From assembly GCA_965227255.1 (NCBI GenBank), contig CBDDFS010000006.1, forward strand, positions 124,001 through 188,000: a stretch of DNA of 64,000 nucleotides, in the 5' to 3' direction. The stretch comes from CBDDFS01 sp965227255. Lineage in GTDB: Bacteria > Bacteroidota > Bacteroidia > Flavobacteriales_E > Vicingaceae. Below, in pieces: positions 34,911-42,688 of this stretch. Both the position numbers and the translations under genes were made by a program. Position 1 is the first letter of the stretch. The number at the start of each line of letters is the position of its first letter. Under the pieces are notes generated by a model, which saw only the letters and a program-made list of their open reading frames with translations, made no database searches and was not told where the DNA came from.

Positions 34911-35242
34911 GTAATAAGAACAAATCCCAATTGATTTTCGACGTGGAATTGGATGAGAATATGGTTCCTGAAAAGATCAACTGGACAGCCGAAAATCAGC
35001 AAACAAGTGAATGCAAGGCATTTATGACCAGCTTATGGGATGACAAAGAGAGCAATACCATGAGAATTGATCTTTGGACGAAAGAAATGATGATTGAAGA
35101 AATGCGTCATTTTTTTGTACAGAGTCTCATTACAATGGCCGATACATTTCAAAGAGCCACGAACGATTCAGAATCAGCCGAAGAATTGAGGAATTTCAGC
35201 AAGGAATTCGGAAAAAAATTAGGTGTAATAAAAGAGGGCTGA
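34907..35242 (+). CDS. gldC: gliding motility protein GldC
   Basis: The 111-residue protein matches GldC: SQLIFDVELDENMVPEKINW, a central KAFMTSLWDDKESNTMRIDL, and the helical MTIEEMRHFF-type segment ending KEFGKKLGVIKEG. It has no signal peptide and should be cytoplasmic. In Flavobacterium johnsoniae it improves but is not required for gliding. It is translationally coupled to gldB (ATGA-type overlap). Confidence 0.9.
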   Translation: MSNKNKSQLIFDVELDENMVPEKINWTAENQQTSECKAFMTSLWDDKESNTMRIDLWTKEMMIEEMRHFFVQSLITMADTFQRATNDSESAEELRNFSKEFGKKLGVIKEG

Positions 35243-35261
35243 AAAGCAACCTAATTGGGCC

Positions 35262-35294
35262 TTTGAGCGTCTAAATAATTAAGTACTAAATTTG
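35262..35294 (+). promoter_or_regulatory. promoter for the PKD/T9SS protein (TTTG-N21-TAAATTTG)
   Basis: A perfect -33 TTTG and a perfect -7 TAAATTTG are separated by 21 bases, within the 17-23 range, and the -7 ends 32 bases before the ATG. It is the best match to consensus in this window. Confidence 0.7.
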
Positions 35295-35326
35295 AGTTAA
35301 CTCATTTTGACGGACTGCAGGGAATA

Positions 35327-37177
35327 ATGAAGCAAGTAAAACAGATCATATTTCTTTTCATTGCATTGCTCTGCGGGCATTCACTCTATTCACAGATATT
35401 GAATGCTCACAACACCCTTGTGCACAACGCTGGTAAGATCTTTATAGATTCAGGTGTTGTCGTTCAGGTATATGGAAAGACCGTGAGTACAGGTCCGGCG
35501 TCAGAAATTCTGAATAACGGTGAGATCTATGTTCATTTCGATTCTATTTACCTTACTGCCGACCGCGGTTTCATCCTCGATAATTTCACCAGAGTGAACG
35601 GTAATGGTTATTACGAAATTGAACCTGATTGGACAAACAACTCCCCTCTCTTCATCCCCGATGAAAGTCACGTTCATTTGATGAGCGATATCAATCAATT
35701 GATCACAGGTACAGCCGTAACTTCTTTCTATCAATTGTCTTTGAGCGGTAACGGAATTATAGGTCCTGACCGGGTGAAGAGAATGACCATTGACGCCTTC
35801 GTTCAGGATTCATTGGCTTTGACCAACAGGGAATTGGCCACAGATAGTTTTACGATGTCCGTTCTCAGCACGCTACCTACTTCAATAAGTCACAGCACCG
35901 TGGCAAACGAGATTGGATTTGTCAGCAGTTTAAAGGGTGATACAAGGGAAGGACGCTTATCAAGAAGAACAGCAAATAGCGCAACACCGTATCTCTATCC
36001 AGTAGGTTCAAGTATCAATCCTCCGGGATCTGCACCCTACATTTATCGTCCAGTGGATATCCTTCCGGATGACAACAATATCAACACTTACACTGTTCGT
36101 TTTGCTCACGAAAGTCCTGACCTGGAAGGATATGACCAGTTCAGTCTGGGTGATAGTATTTGTTCAGTCAATCCTAATTATTATCATGTGGTTAATCGTT
36201 CGTTGAGCAGTTTTACACCGGCTCGAATGAGAATTTATTACGACCCTCTTCAGGACGACGTATACGACTACATTGCTCAATGGGGCACCGGTCAATGGAA
36301 CCTGAACAAGAATTCAAACTTTGTGAATTCTGGGAATAATTTTCTCTCCGTTTTTATTGCTAACCTCGAAGTATACAGTCAGGATTCGCTCCCATTTATT
36401 TTGGCCGACAGAATTCCTGGTATCCCGGAAGTAATTGGTGATGATGATGTATGTTCCAATAGTCTGGCTATGCTGAGAGCTACAGGTAATACCCGATTCT
36501 TCCAGTGGCAGGTGCCGGGATCGATGGAAATGCTCTCTGATGAAGGAAATGATACGCTAATTGTAAAAGTATTCGAGGAAAGCGGATACATTCAACTTTC
36601 TGCCACATCTTCCACTGCAAAATGTGTTGAGGCAGCTGATTCTTTCTTACTCACGGTAAATCCTGGACCTCTGGCCAACTTTACTGCTGATGCGACAGAA
36701 GCTTTTACCAACCAGACAATTGAATTCCGCGATAGCACATTGGGTTCACCTGTTGAGTGGTTCTGGAACTTCGGCGACGGAAACAGTGCATCTTCACCAA
36801 TCACCAGACACAACTTTGAAGAGGTTGGTGATTTCGTTGTGGAAATGTATGTGAAAGATGAGAATGGCTGTCTCGATTCAACATTCAAGCTCATAAGTAT
36901 CATTGAGGGAATTAATGTCCCCAATGTCTTTACGCCCAATGGTGATGGAAACAATGACTTATTCTATATTCCAAATAGTGGGGTACGGGAATATCATTTC
37001 GTCATTTACAATCGATGGGGAAATATCATGTTTGAAACAACAGCCCCTGAAATTGCCTGGGATGGATTCGATAACAGTGGTAACGAAGCTGGTGAAGGAA
37101 CCTATTACTATGTGCTGGAAGCCCGGAGCGACAATAAAGAATACATATTCAAGGGATTCCTGACCTTATTCCGGTGA
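35327..37177 (+). CDS. T9SS cargo with PKD domain and gliding-motility-associated C-terminal domain
   Basis: The 616-residue protein has a signal peptide (IIFLFIALLCGHSLYSQ), a long beta-rich central region without a recognised domain, a PKD domain at about 450-527 (VEWFWNFGDGNSASSP), and a C-terminal domain from about 528 with INVPNVFTPNGDGNNDLFYI and YNRWGNIMFET, the TIGR04131/type B T9SS sorting domain. Type B cargo is exported by T9SS with a PorP/SprF-type partner and attached to the surface. The stop codon lies within convergent ysxC (12-base overlap). It lies directly after gldC with its own promoter. Confidence 0.88.
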   Translation: MKQVKQIIFLFIALLCGHSLYSQILNAHNTLVHNAGKIFIDSGVVVQVYGKTVSTGPASEILNNGEIYVHFDSIYLTADRGFILDNFTRVNGNGYYEIEPDWTNNSPLFIPDESHVHLMSDINQLITGTAVTSFYQLSLSGNGIIGPDRVKRMTIDAFVQDSLALTNRELATDSFTMSVLSTLPTSISHSTVANEIGFVSSLKGDTREGRLSRRTANSATPYLYPVGSSINPPGSAPYIYRPVDILPDDNNINTYTVRFAHESPDLEGYDQFSLGDSICSVNPNYYHVVNRSLSSFTPARMRIYYDPLQDDVYDYIAQWGTGQWNLNKNSNFVNSGNNFLSVFIANLEVYSQDSLPFILADRIPGIPEVIGDDDVCSNSLAMLRATGNTRFFQWQVPGSMEMLSDEGNDTLIVKVFEESGYIQLSATSSTAKCVEAADSFLLTVNPGPLANFTADATEAFTNQTIEFRDSTLGSPVEWFWNFGDGNSASSPITRHNFEEVGDFVVEMYVKDENGCLDSTFKLISIIEGINVPNVFTPNGDGNNDLFYIPNSGVREYHFVIYNRWGNIMFETTAPEIAWDGFDNSGNEAGEGTYYYVLEARSDNKEYIFKGFLTLFR

Positions 37178-37783
37178 GAAACCTTCCTTGAAGACTTCAT
37201 TTCCCTCTTTAATATATTTCAAGATTTCATCGCGTCCCCTGCTTTTCTTGGCTGAGGAAACAATCATTGGTGGAGCTTCTTCCCATGTCTCAAGAAGTTT
37301 ATCGACGTATGCCTGTTTTCTCAGATGAATCTCTCTTTGTTTGACCTGGTCGGCCTTGGTAAAAACAATGTTGAATGGAATTCCATTTTCACCCAGCAAT
37401 TGGATGAATTCCAGATCACTGTCCATGATGGGAACACGAATATCAACAAGTAAAAAAACAGAAACCAGATTCTTTCGATTCATGAGATATTGTTTCATCA
37501 TTCGAAACCACTTCTCTCTTTCTTTCTTCGAAACTTTGGCAAATCCATATCCTGGCAAATCCACAAGATGCCAGCTCTTATTAATGAGAAATTGATTGAT
37601 GGCCTGAGTTCGCCCCGGCTTGGAAGAAGTAATGGCAAGTTTCTTACGCTCACAGATCATATTTATAAGTGAAGACTTACCAACATTCGAACGACCGGCA
37701 AAGGCGTATTCCGGTAGTCGACCTTTAGGCAGATCAGCCACCTTGCTAGCGCTTAGAAGGTATTCCGCCTCTTTTATTTCCAT
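37166..37783 (-). CDS. ysxC: ribosome biogenesis GTPase YsxC/EngB
   Basis: The 205-residue GTPase shows G1 AGRSNVGKSSLINMI, G3 DLPGYGFAKVSKKEREKW, G4 TKAD and G5 SSAK. YsxC helps assemble the large ribosomal subunit and is essential in many bacteria. It starts 8 bases after the hydrolase gene, likely one leftward operon, and its 3' end overlaps the convergent T9SS gene by 12 bases. Confidence 0.95.
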   Translation of the reverse strand: MEIKEAEYLLSASKVADLPKGRLPEYAFAGRSNVGKSSLINMICERKKLAITSSKPGRTQAINQFLINKSWHLVDLPGYGFAKVSKKEREKWFRMMKQYLMNRKNLVSVFLLVDIRVPIMDSDLEFIQLLGENGIPFNIVFTKADQVKQREIHLRKQAYVDKLLETWEEAPPMIVSSAKKSRGRDEILKYIKEGNEVFKEGFSPE

Positions 37784-37791
37784 GAAAGGGA

Positions 37792-38556
37792 TTAAATGTT
37801 TTTACTCAGCCACTCGTTCAAGATCTTATTGAACTCGGCAGGATGTTCCATCATGGCTGCATGACCACATTTATCGATCCAGAAAAGATCAGAATTAACC
37901 AACAACTGATTGAATTCCTCGGCTACTTCAGGCGGTGTAATGGTATCGTTTTTTCCCCAAATCAAACAGGAAGGCATTTCAAACTGAGAAAGGTCTTTGG
38001 CCATATTATGTCGAATCGCCGATTTAGCTATGGCAAGAATTCTAATCAATTTGCCCCTGTCATTTACGATCTCAAATACTTCATCAACCAATTCATCGGT
38101 TGTCATGGCCGGATCATAGAATGTTACGGCAATCTTCTTTCGAAGAAATTCTTTGTCTTCCCTTCGTGGGAATGAACCTCCAAATGCATTCTCATACAAA
38201 CCACTGCTTCCGGTCAATACCAGAGAATGAACCTTGTCCATATTATTTAAGGCATAAACCAAGGCTACGTGACCACCCAATGAATTTCCAAGCAGCGTTA
38301 CTTTATCGTAATTCTTGTAATTGATGAACTTCTCAATATACTTCGCCAGACTGATGACGTTCGTCTTGATAATTGGCAAGGTATACAATGGCATGATGGG
38401 TACTACAACTTTGTAGTCGTTAGAAAACTCATCAATAACGTCCTTGAAGTTGCTCATGGCTCCAAACAAACCATGCAAGACAACAATCACATGTCCCTCC
38501 CCTTTTTCAAGGTATTCAAACTCACCTTCCTTCTTGATCTCAGTTTCTAATCCCAT
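37792..38556 (-). CDS. alpha/beta hydrolase
   Basis: I start at MGLETEIKKEGEFEYLEKGE, because the promoter -7 element lies just upstream and the extra 23 codons of the longer frame look non-coding. The protein of about 254 residues has LHGLFGAMSNF (oxyanion HG), the nucleophile elbow GNSLGGH, acid WGKNDTITPP and catalytic His in CGHAAMMEHP. It is a cytoplasmic hydrolase of unknown substrate, cotranscribed with ysxC. Confidence 0.85.
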   Translation of the reverse strand: MGLETEIKKEGEFEYLEKGEGHVIVVLHGLFGAMSNFKDVIDEFSNDYKVVVPIMPLYTLPIIKTNVISLAKYIEKFINYKNYDKVTLLGNSLGGHVALVYALNNMDKVHSLVLTGSSGLYENAFGGSFPRREDKEFLRKKIAVTFYDPAMTTDELVDEVFEIVNDRGKLIRILAIAKSAIRHNMAKDLSQFEMPSCLIWGKNDTITPPEVAEEFNQLLVNSDLFWIDKCGHAAMMEHPAEFNKILNEWLSKNI

Positions 38557-38573
38557 GCTAATTGATTGAAGCC

Positions 38574-38581
38574 CAAAAATA
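38574..38581 (-). promoter_or_regulatory. -7 promoter element for the hydrolase-ysxC operon
   Basis: Reads TATTTTTG on the minus strand, an exact TAnnTTTG match, ending 17 bases before the chosen ATG. Confidence 0.55.
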
Positions 38582-38767
38582 GAAAAATTCTTCACAAGGC
38601 TTCGTTTTAGATATTCACGAATCACGCATTGACTGAGGAACTCAGAAGATTATGAGCCTATTTCATTGAGAGGCCAAGCTCACAGAATCTCCCACCTTAC
38701 CAAAGGCCCTTCCCCGTACAAATTGTTCGATTTAATGCGCTCAACTTATTCAAAAGTTTTCAACAAA

Positions 38768-38797
38768 GTGGTAAAATGTGGTAAAATGTGGTAAAAT
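38768..38797 (+). promoter_or_regulatory. three MraZ boxes upstream of mraZ
   Basis: GTGGTAAAAT is repeated three times without spacing, giving a perfect 10-base period. MraZ is known to bind short direct GTG-containing repeats with helical-turn spacing in front of its own gene (TGGG-N5 in E. coli, AAAGTG repeats in Mycoplasma), where it represses the dcw operon. The last box ends 6 bases before the candidate -7 element. Confidence 0.85.
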
Positions 38798-38803
38798 TTT
38801 GGA

Positions 38804-38811
38804 TAGATTTA
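38804..38811 (+). promoter_or_regulatory. -7 promoter element of the dcw cluster
   Basis: TAGATTTA is a seven-of-eight match to TAnnTTTG, 30 bases before the mraZ ATG. MraZ bound to the boxes would cover the -33 to -7 spacer. The wider gap from the hydrolase promoter to here contains nothing else I recognise. Confidence 0.5.
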
Positions 38812-38841
38812 CACCTCATTAATTCACTCAATCCAGTCGCA

Positions 38842-39320
38842 ATGACCAGTTTTATAGGGGAATTTGATTGCAAAGTCGACGCCAAGGGACGGGTTATGAT
38901 GCCCTCTGGATTGAGAAAACAACTTGATCCGGAAGCGCAGGAAAAATTTGTTCTAAACAGGGATTTGAAAAATGCCTGGTACTCTATCCGAAGAATGTCT
39001 GGACCAAGATTTCTGCTGACATCAGCAAACTGAACCAATACAAGAAAAAGAACAGGGAATTCATTCGCTATTTCTATCGTGGAGCCACTGAAATCGCTTT
39101 GGATGGTACCGGAAGGATCCTGTTTCCGAAAAGGTTGCTCAATTATGCAACCATAGCAAAGGAAGTTGTGCTTTTCGCCTACTTCGATCGGATTGAAGTG
39201 TGGGATAAGAATACGTATGACAACCTTTTGACCGACGAGCCTGATGATTTCTCTAACCTGGCTGAAGAAGTCATGGGAAATCAAAACAACGAGGATGATG
39301 AGTCAAACGAAGTATCATGA
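38842..39320 (+). pseudogene. mraZ: MraZ transcriptional regulator, frameshifted
   Basis: The first 42 codons encode the MraZ N terminus TSFIGEFDCKVDAKGRVMMP, and the other frame continues the family sequence as LVLYPKNVWTKISADISKLN ... IRYFYRGATEIALDGTGRIL and VVLFAYFDRIEVWDKNTYDN. The frame breaks at an A run (38968-38972): five A residues stand where six would give K-K-C-L-V-L-Y-P. As read, translation ends at 39033 after 63 codons. With the extra A, MraZ would have 159 residues, normal for the phylum. MraZ represses the dcw operon through the boxes upstream. Sequence error or true loss cannot be separated here, but murC has a similar lesion. Confidence 0.88.
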
Positions 39321-40155
39321 TCCCGTTATGCTGAAAGAAAGCACTGAAGCCCTAAATATCGATCCCAGCGGCATATATGTCGACGTCACTTACGGCGGCG
39401 GAGGCCATAGCAAAGAGATCTTATCGAAACTCGACAAAGGCAAAGTTTATGCATTTGACCAGGACCCAGATGCTCAGACTCAAAAAGATGATTCAGACAA
39501 GCTGATATTCATCAATCAAAACTTCAGGTATTTGTCGAACTACCTGAGAATGTATAAAGCTATTCCGGTAAACGGATTGCTCGCTGATCTCGGAATTTCA
39601 TCCCATCAGATCAATGTTGAAGGTAGAGGATTTGCTTTTCGAATGGATGGCCCCCTGGATATGCGAATGGACCAACAAGGTGATCTGACGGCAGAAAAGA
39701 TCCTCAACGAATACGATGAAAGACAGTTAAAGCAACTATTCTGGGAGTATGGTGAAATAAAGAACTCCGCAAAACTTGCCCGTCGCATTTGCGAAACCAG
39801 GGAAGAAGAAAAGATTTCAACCACAGCGCAATTCGTTGCCCTTATCGAGCACCTTGTGCCTGCACGCATAAAAAATAGATTTCTGGCTCAGGTCTTTCAA
39901 GCACTTCGCATTGAAGTGAATCAAGAAATGGAAGCTCTCAAGGAACTTCTGATGCAATTGGAAGACAGCATACAGAGTGAAGGCATCATTGCATTCATCA
40001 CCTATCACTCTCTGGAAGACCGATTGGTGAAAAATTATATCAAAAGCGGGAATCTGAAAGGAGAGATCAAAAAAGGATTTCTACGGCAACGTGATCAAGC
40101 CATTCGAAGCAGTAAACCGCAAGCCAATCCTGCCATCGGAAGAGGAAATATCTAG
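39298..40155 (+). CDS. rsmH: 16S rRNA (cytosine1402-N4)-methyltransferase
   Basis: Starting at MSQTKYHDPVMLKESTEALN gives the RsmH N terminus; the gene overlaps the end of mraZ by 23 bases. Motifs are VDVTYGGGGHSKEILSKL (SAM binding), LLADLGISSHQI, RGFAFRMDGPLDMRMDQ and the C-terminal FITYHSLEDRLVKNYI. It methylates N4 of C1402 in 16S rRNA, fine-tuning the P site. Length of 285 residues is close to the family. Confidence 0.95.
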   Translation: MSQTKYHDPVMLKESTEALNIDPSGIYVDVTYGGGGHSKEILSKLDKGKVYAFDQDPDAQTQKDDSDKLIFINQNFRYLSNYLRMYKAIPVNGLLADLGISSHQINVEGRGFAFRMDGPLDMRMDQQGDLTAEKILNEYDERQLKQLFWEYGEIKNSAKLARRICETREEEKISTTAQFVALIEHLVPARIKNRFLAQVFQALRIEVNQEMEALKELLMQLEDSIQSEGIIAFITYHSLEDRLVKNYIKSGNLKGEIKKGFLRQRDQAIRSSKPQANPAIGRGNI

Positions 40156-40202
40156 AAATAATCGCGCCCGAAGCGCCAAGCTTCGAGTTGCTAAACGATT
40201 GA

Positions 40203-40562
40203 ATGACAGTGAGTAAAGAAGCGAAAGAAGAAAAAACTCAGGGAGTCTTCATCTCCTTTCTCTCGGGAAAATTTCTTTCTCACGAAAAGATCATCAGCAA
40301 TTTACCCTTCGTTTTCTTCCTCACATTTCTGGCCATTCTATATATCGCCAACGGCTACTATGCAGAAAAAACAGTCAAACAGCTCTACCGGACTAACAAC
40401 GAAATTAAAGAGTTGCGCTCTGAGTACATCTCCACAAAATCAGACCTCGAGCTCATCAAGCAACAAAGCCATGTGGCATTCTCGATCCGTGAACTCGAGC
40501 TGAAAGAGAGCCTGACTCCTCCAAATAAGATCATCATTTCAAAAGAAGGCAAGAAGGAATGA
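40203..40562 (+). CDS. ftsL: FtsL-like divisome protein
   Basis: The 119-residue protein has a cytoplasmic N terminus, one transmembrane helix (LPFVFFLTFLAILYIANGYY, about 36-55) and a periplasmic coiled-coil-like helix (KQLYRTNNEIKELRSEYIST). Size, topology and position between rsmH and ftsI identify it as Bacteroidota FtsL, part of the FtsQBL complex that activates septal peptidoglycan synthesis. It overlaps ftsI by 4 bases. Sequence alone would not prove it; context does. Confidence 0.85.
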   Translation: MTVSKEAKEEKTQGVFISFLSGKFLSHEKIISNLPFVFFLTFLAILYIANGYYAEKTVKQLYRTNNEIKELRSEYISTKSDLELIKQQSHVAFSIRELELKESLTPPNKIIISKEGKKE

Positions 40563-42688
40563 CAGTGAATCAGAAAGATATCGCCTGGAGGATCTATTTG
40601 GTATACTTTTTTTGTTGCCTTCTCGGAATAGCTGTCATCGGCAAGGTCATTTTCATTCAGTGGTTCATAGGAGACGACTTGAGAGCCAAGGCCGAAAAAA
40701 TGACCATTGAAGACATGAAGATAGAAGCCGTAAGAGGTAATATCTACGCTTCGGATGGCAGTTTGTTGGCAACATCGATTCCTCGTTATGAGATAAGATT
40801 CGATGTAAATGCAGACGCGATTACGGATGAGATCTTTTATGAAAATCTCGATTCTTTGTGCATTCGCCTTAGCCAGACATTCCAGGATAAAAGCGCCGCG
40901 GAATTCAGATCAGAGATCGTGGCCGCCAGAAATTCAAGGACGAAATCCGGCAGGAAAGGTGGCAGGTACCACCTTATTGCCAGAAATATCAGTTATCCGG
41001 AATTAAAGCAGTTGAAAACCTTTCCCCTCTTCAGGAAAGGTCAATACAAGGGCGGATTCATCTATATACAGCAAAACAAAAGAGAAAAACCATTTCGAAT
41101 TCTCGCCCACAGAACCATTGGTTACAAAAGAGAGAAAGTTGCGGTTGGACTTGAAAGTGCATATGACAAAGAGTTGAGTGGAACAGATGGCCAGAGATTG
41201 ATGCAAAAGATTGCCGGAGGTGATTATAAACCAATTAGTGACGAAAACGAGATCGAGCCGCAAAACGGCTACGATATCTACACAAGCATCGATATAAATC
41301 TTCAGGATGTAGCGGAAAATGCCCTGCTAAAACAACTCTCCATTCATGAAGCGGATCACGGCTGTGTTGTAGTTATGGAAGTAAGCACAGGTGAGATCAA
41401 AGCCATTGCCAATCTCAAAAGAAATAAGAACGGCGCTTATTACGAAGGTTACAACTATGCCGTTGGTGAAAGCACCGAACCAGGATCGACCTTCAAATTG
41501 CCGGTTTTGATCGCGGCCATGGAAGACGGTTACATCGACCTGGATATGGAAATCGATACGGAGAATGGAAAGAAAAAATTCTATGATCAGACCATGTTCG
41601 ATACCCACGACTACGGTGTAGTAAGTGTAAAAAGAGCATTCGAGGTATCGTCAAACATTGCTGTTGCCAAGATTATCACTCAGAACTATGGCGAAGATCC
41701 TCAGCGATTCATTGATCATCTCCATAAGATGAATCTCAACAACAAACTCGGTCTGGAAATCAAAGGAGAAGGCAAACCGCAGATCAAGAGTCCAAGCAGC
41801 AAATCGTGGTCGGGAGTCTCTCTACCATGGATGGCACACGGTTACGAGGTTTTGATGACACCGATGCAGACTTTGACTTTTTACAATGCCATTGCCAACA
41901 ACGGTGTCATGGTGAAACCAAAGTTTGTGACCCATGTGTCTTCTAAAGGAAAAGTGGTTCGGGAAGTTCCAACCGAAATAATAAACGAGAAAGTCTGCTC
42001 TGACGAAACCCTTGAAAAGGCAAGAATCATGCTGGAAGGCGTGGTCAACAACGGTGGAACAGCGGCCAACCTAAAAAACACCCACTATAAGGTAGCAGGT
42101 AAAACAGGGACGGCCCAGATAGCAAACGAGCAATATGGCTATGAATACGAATCGAAGATCAGTCATCAGGCTTCATTCGTAGGTTACTTTCCGGCCGACA
42201 AACCACGTTACTCATGCATTGTAGTTGTGAATGCACCGAGCAAGAGTGTGTACACCGGTAACCTCGTTGCCGGTCCAATTTTTAAGGAAGTGGCCGACAA
42301 AGTTTATGCCAACAGTCTTCAAATGCACGATCCGCTTGAAGAAAGAGAACACCTGGCAAATTACAGTCTTCCTTATTCCAAGAATGGACATAGAAATGAG
42401 ATCACAACGGTCTTTAATGGACTTGAAATAGCCACAAGTGAAGCACCTGATAATTCGAGTTGGATCAAGACTGCAACACAGGATAGCATCGTGGAGCTGA
42501 AGTCTCTGAAAATGGTCCCTGGTCTCGTGCCCAACGTGAAAGGTATGGGACTGAAGGACGCCATATTCCTGCTAGAAAACCAGGGATTGAAGATAGAATT
42601 TGAAGGAAAAGGTGTGGTGAAACAACAATCTATCATGCCCGGGAAAAGAATCGTGAAAGGGCAAACCATAAAACTCGAACTGGCCTGA
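40559..42688 (+). CDS. ftsI: division-specific transpeptidase FtsI (PBP3) with PASTA domain
   Basis: The 709-residue class B penicillin-binding protein has an N-terminal membrane helix (IYLVYFFCCLLGIAVIG), a dimerisation domain (RGNIYASDGSLLATSIPRYE), and a transpeptidase domain with SxxK as GSTFKLP (about 306), SSN as SSNIAVA and KTG as KTGTAQIA. A single PASTA domain closes the C terminus (MVPGLVPNVKGMGLKDAIFL). It crosslinks septal peptidoglycan on the periplasmic side. It overlaps ftsL and abuts murE with 1-base overlap. Confidence 0.95.
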   Translation: MTVNQKDIAWRIYLVYFFCCLLGIAVIGKVIFIQWFIGDDLRAKAEKMTIEDMKIEAVRGNIYASDGSLLATSIPRYEIRFDVNADAITDEIFYENLDSLCIRLSQTFQDKSAAEFRSEIVAARNSRTKSGRKGGRYHLIARNISYPELKQLKTFPLFRKGQYKGGFIYIQQNKREKPFRILAHRTIGYKREKVAVGLESAYDKELSGTDGQRLMQKIAGGDYKPISDENEIEPQNGYDIYTSIDINLQDVAENALLKQLSIHEADHGCVVVMEVSTGEIKAIANLKRNKNGAYYEGYNYAVGESTEPGSTFKLPVLIAAMEDGYIDLDMEIDTENGKKKFYDQTMFDTHDYGVVSVKRAFEVSSNIAVAKIITQNYGEDPQRFIDHLHKMNLNNKLGLEIKGEGKPQIKSPSSKSWSGVSLPWMAHGYEVLMTPMQTLTFYNAIANNGVMVKPKFVTHVSSKGKVVREVPTEIINEKVCSDETLEKARIMLEGVVNNGGTAANLKNTHYKVAGKTGTAQIANEQYGYEYESKISHQASFVGYFPADKPRYSCIVVVNAPSKSVYTGNLVAGPIFKEVADKVYANSLQMHDPLEEREHLANYSLPYSKNGHRNEITTVFNGLEIATSEAPDNSSWIKTATQDSIVELKSLKMVPGLVPNVKGMGLKDAIFLLENQGLKIEFEGKGVVKQQSIMPGKRIVKGQTIKLELA

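Noticed and set aside
38768..38797. Minimal CRISPR-like or microsatellite array
   Set aside because: The units are contiguous, 10 bases long and located before mraZ, which fits MraZ operator sites and not spacers and repeats.
38965..38975. Programmed -1 frameshift in mraZ
   Set aside because: The site reads G AAA AAT, which lacks the canonical slippery heptamer, and no downstream stimulatory stem is evident; loss of one A is simpler.
38760..39284. 174-codon minus-strand ORF opposite mraZ
   Set aside because: It is the antisense shadow of a coding region; its translation has no domain and the plus strand encodes MraZ in both parts.
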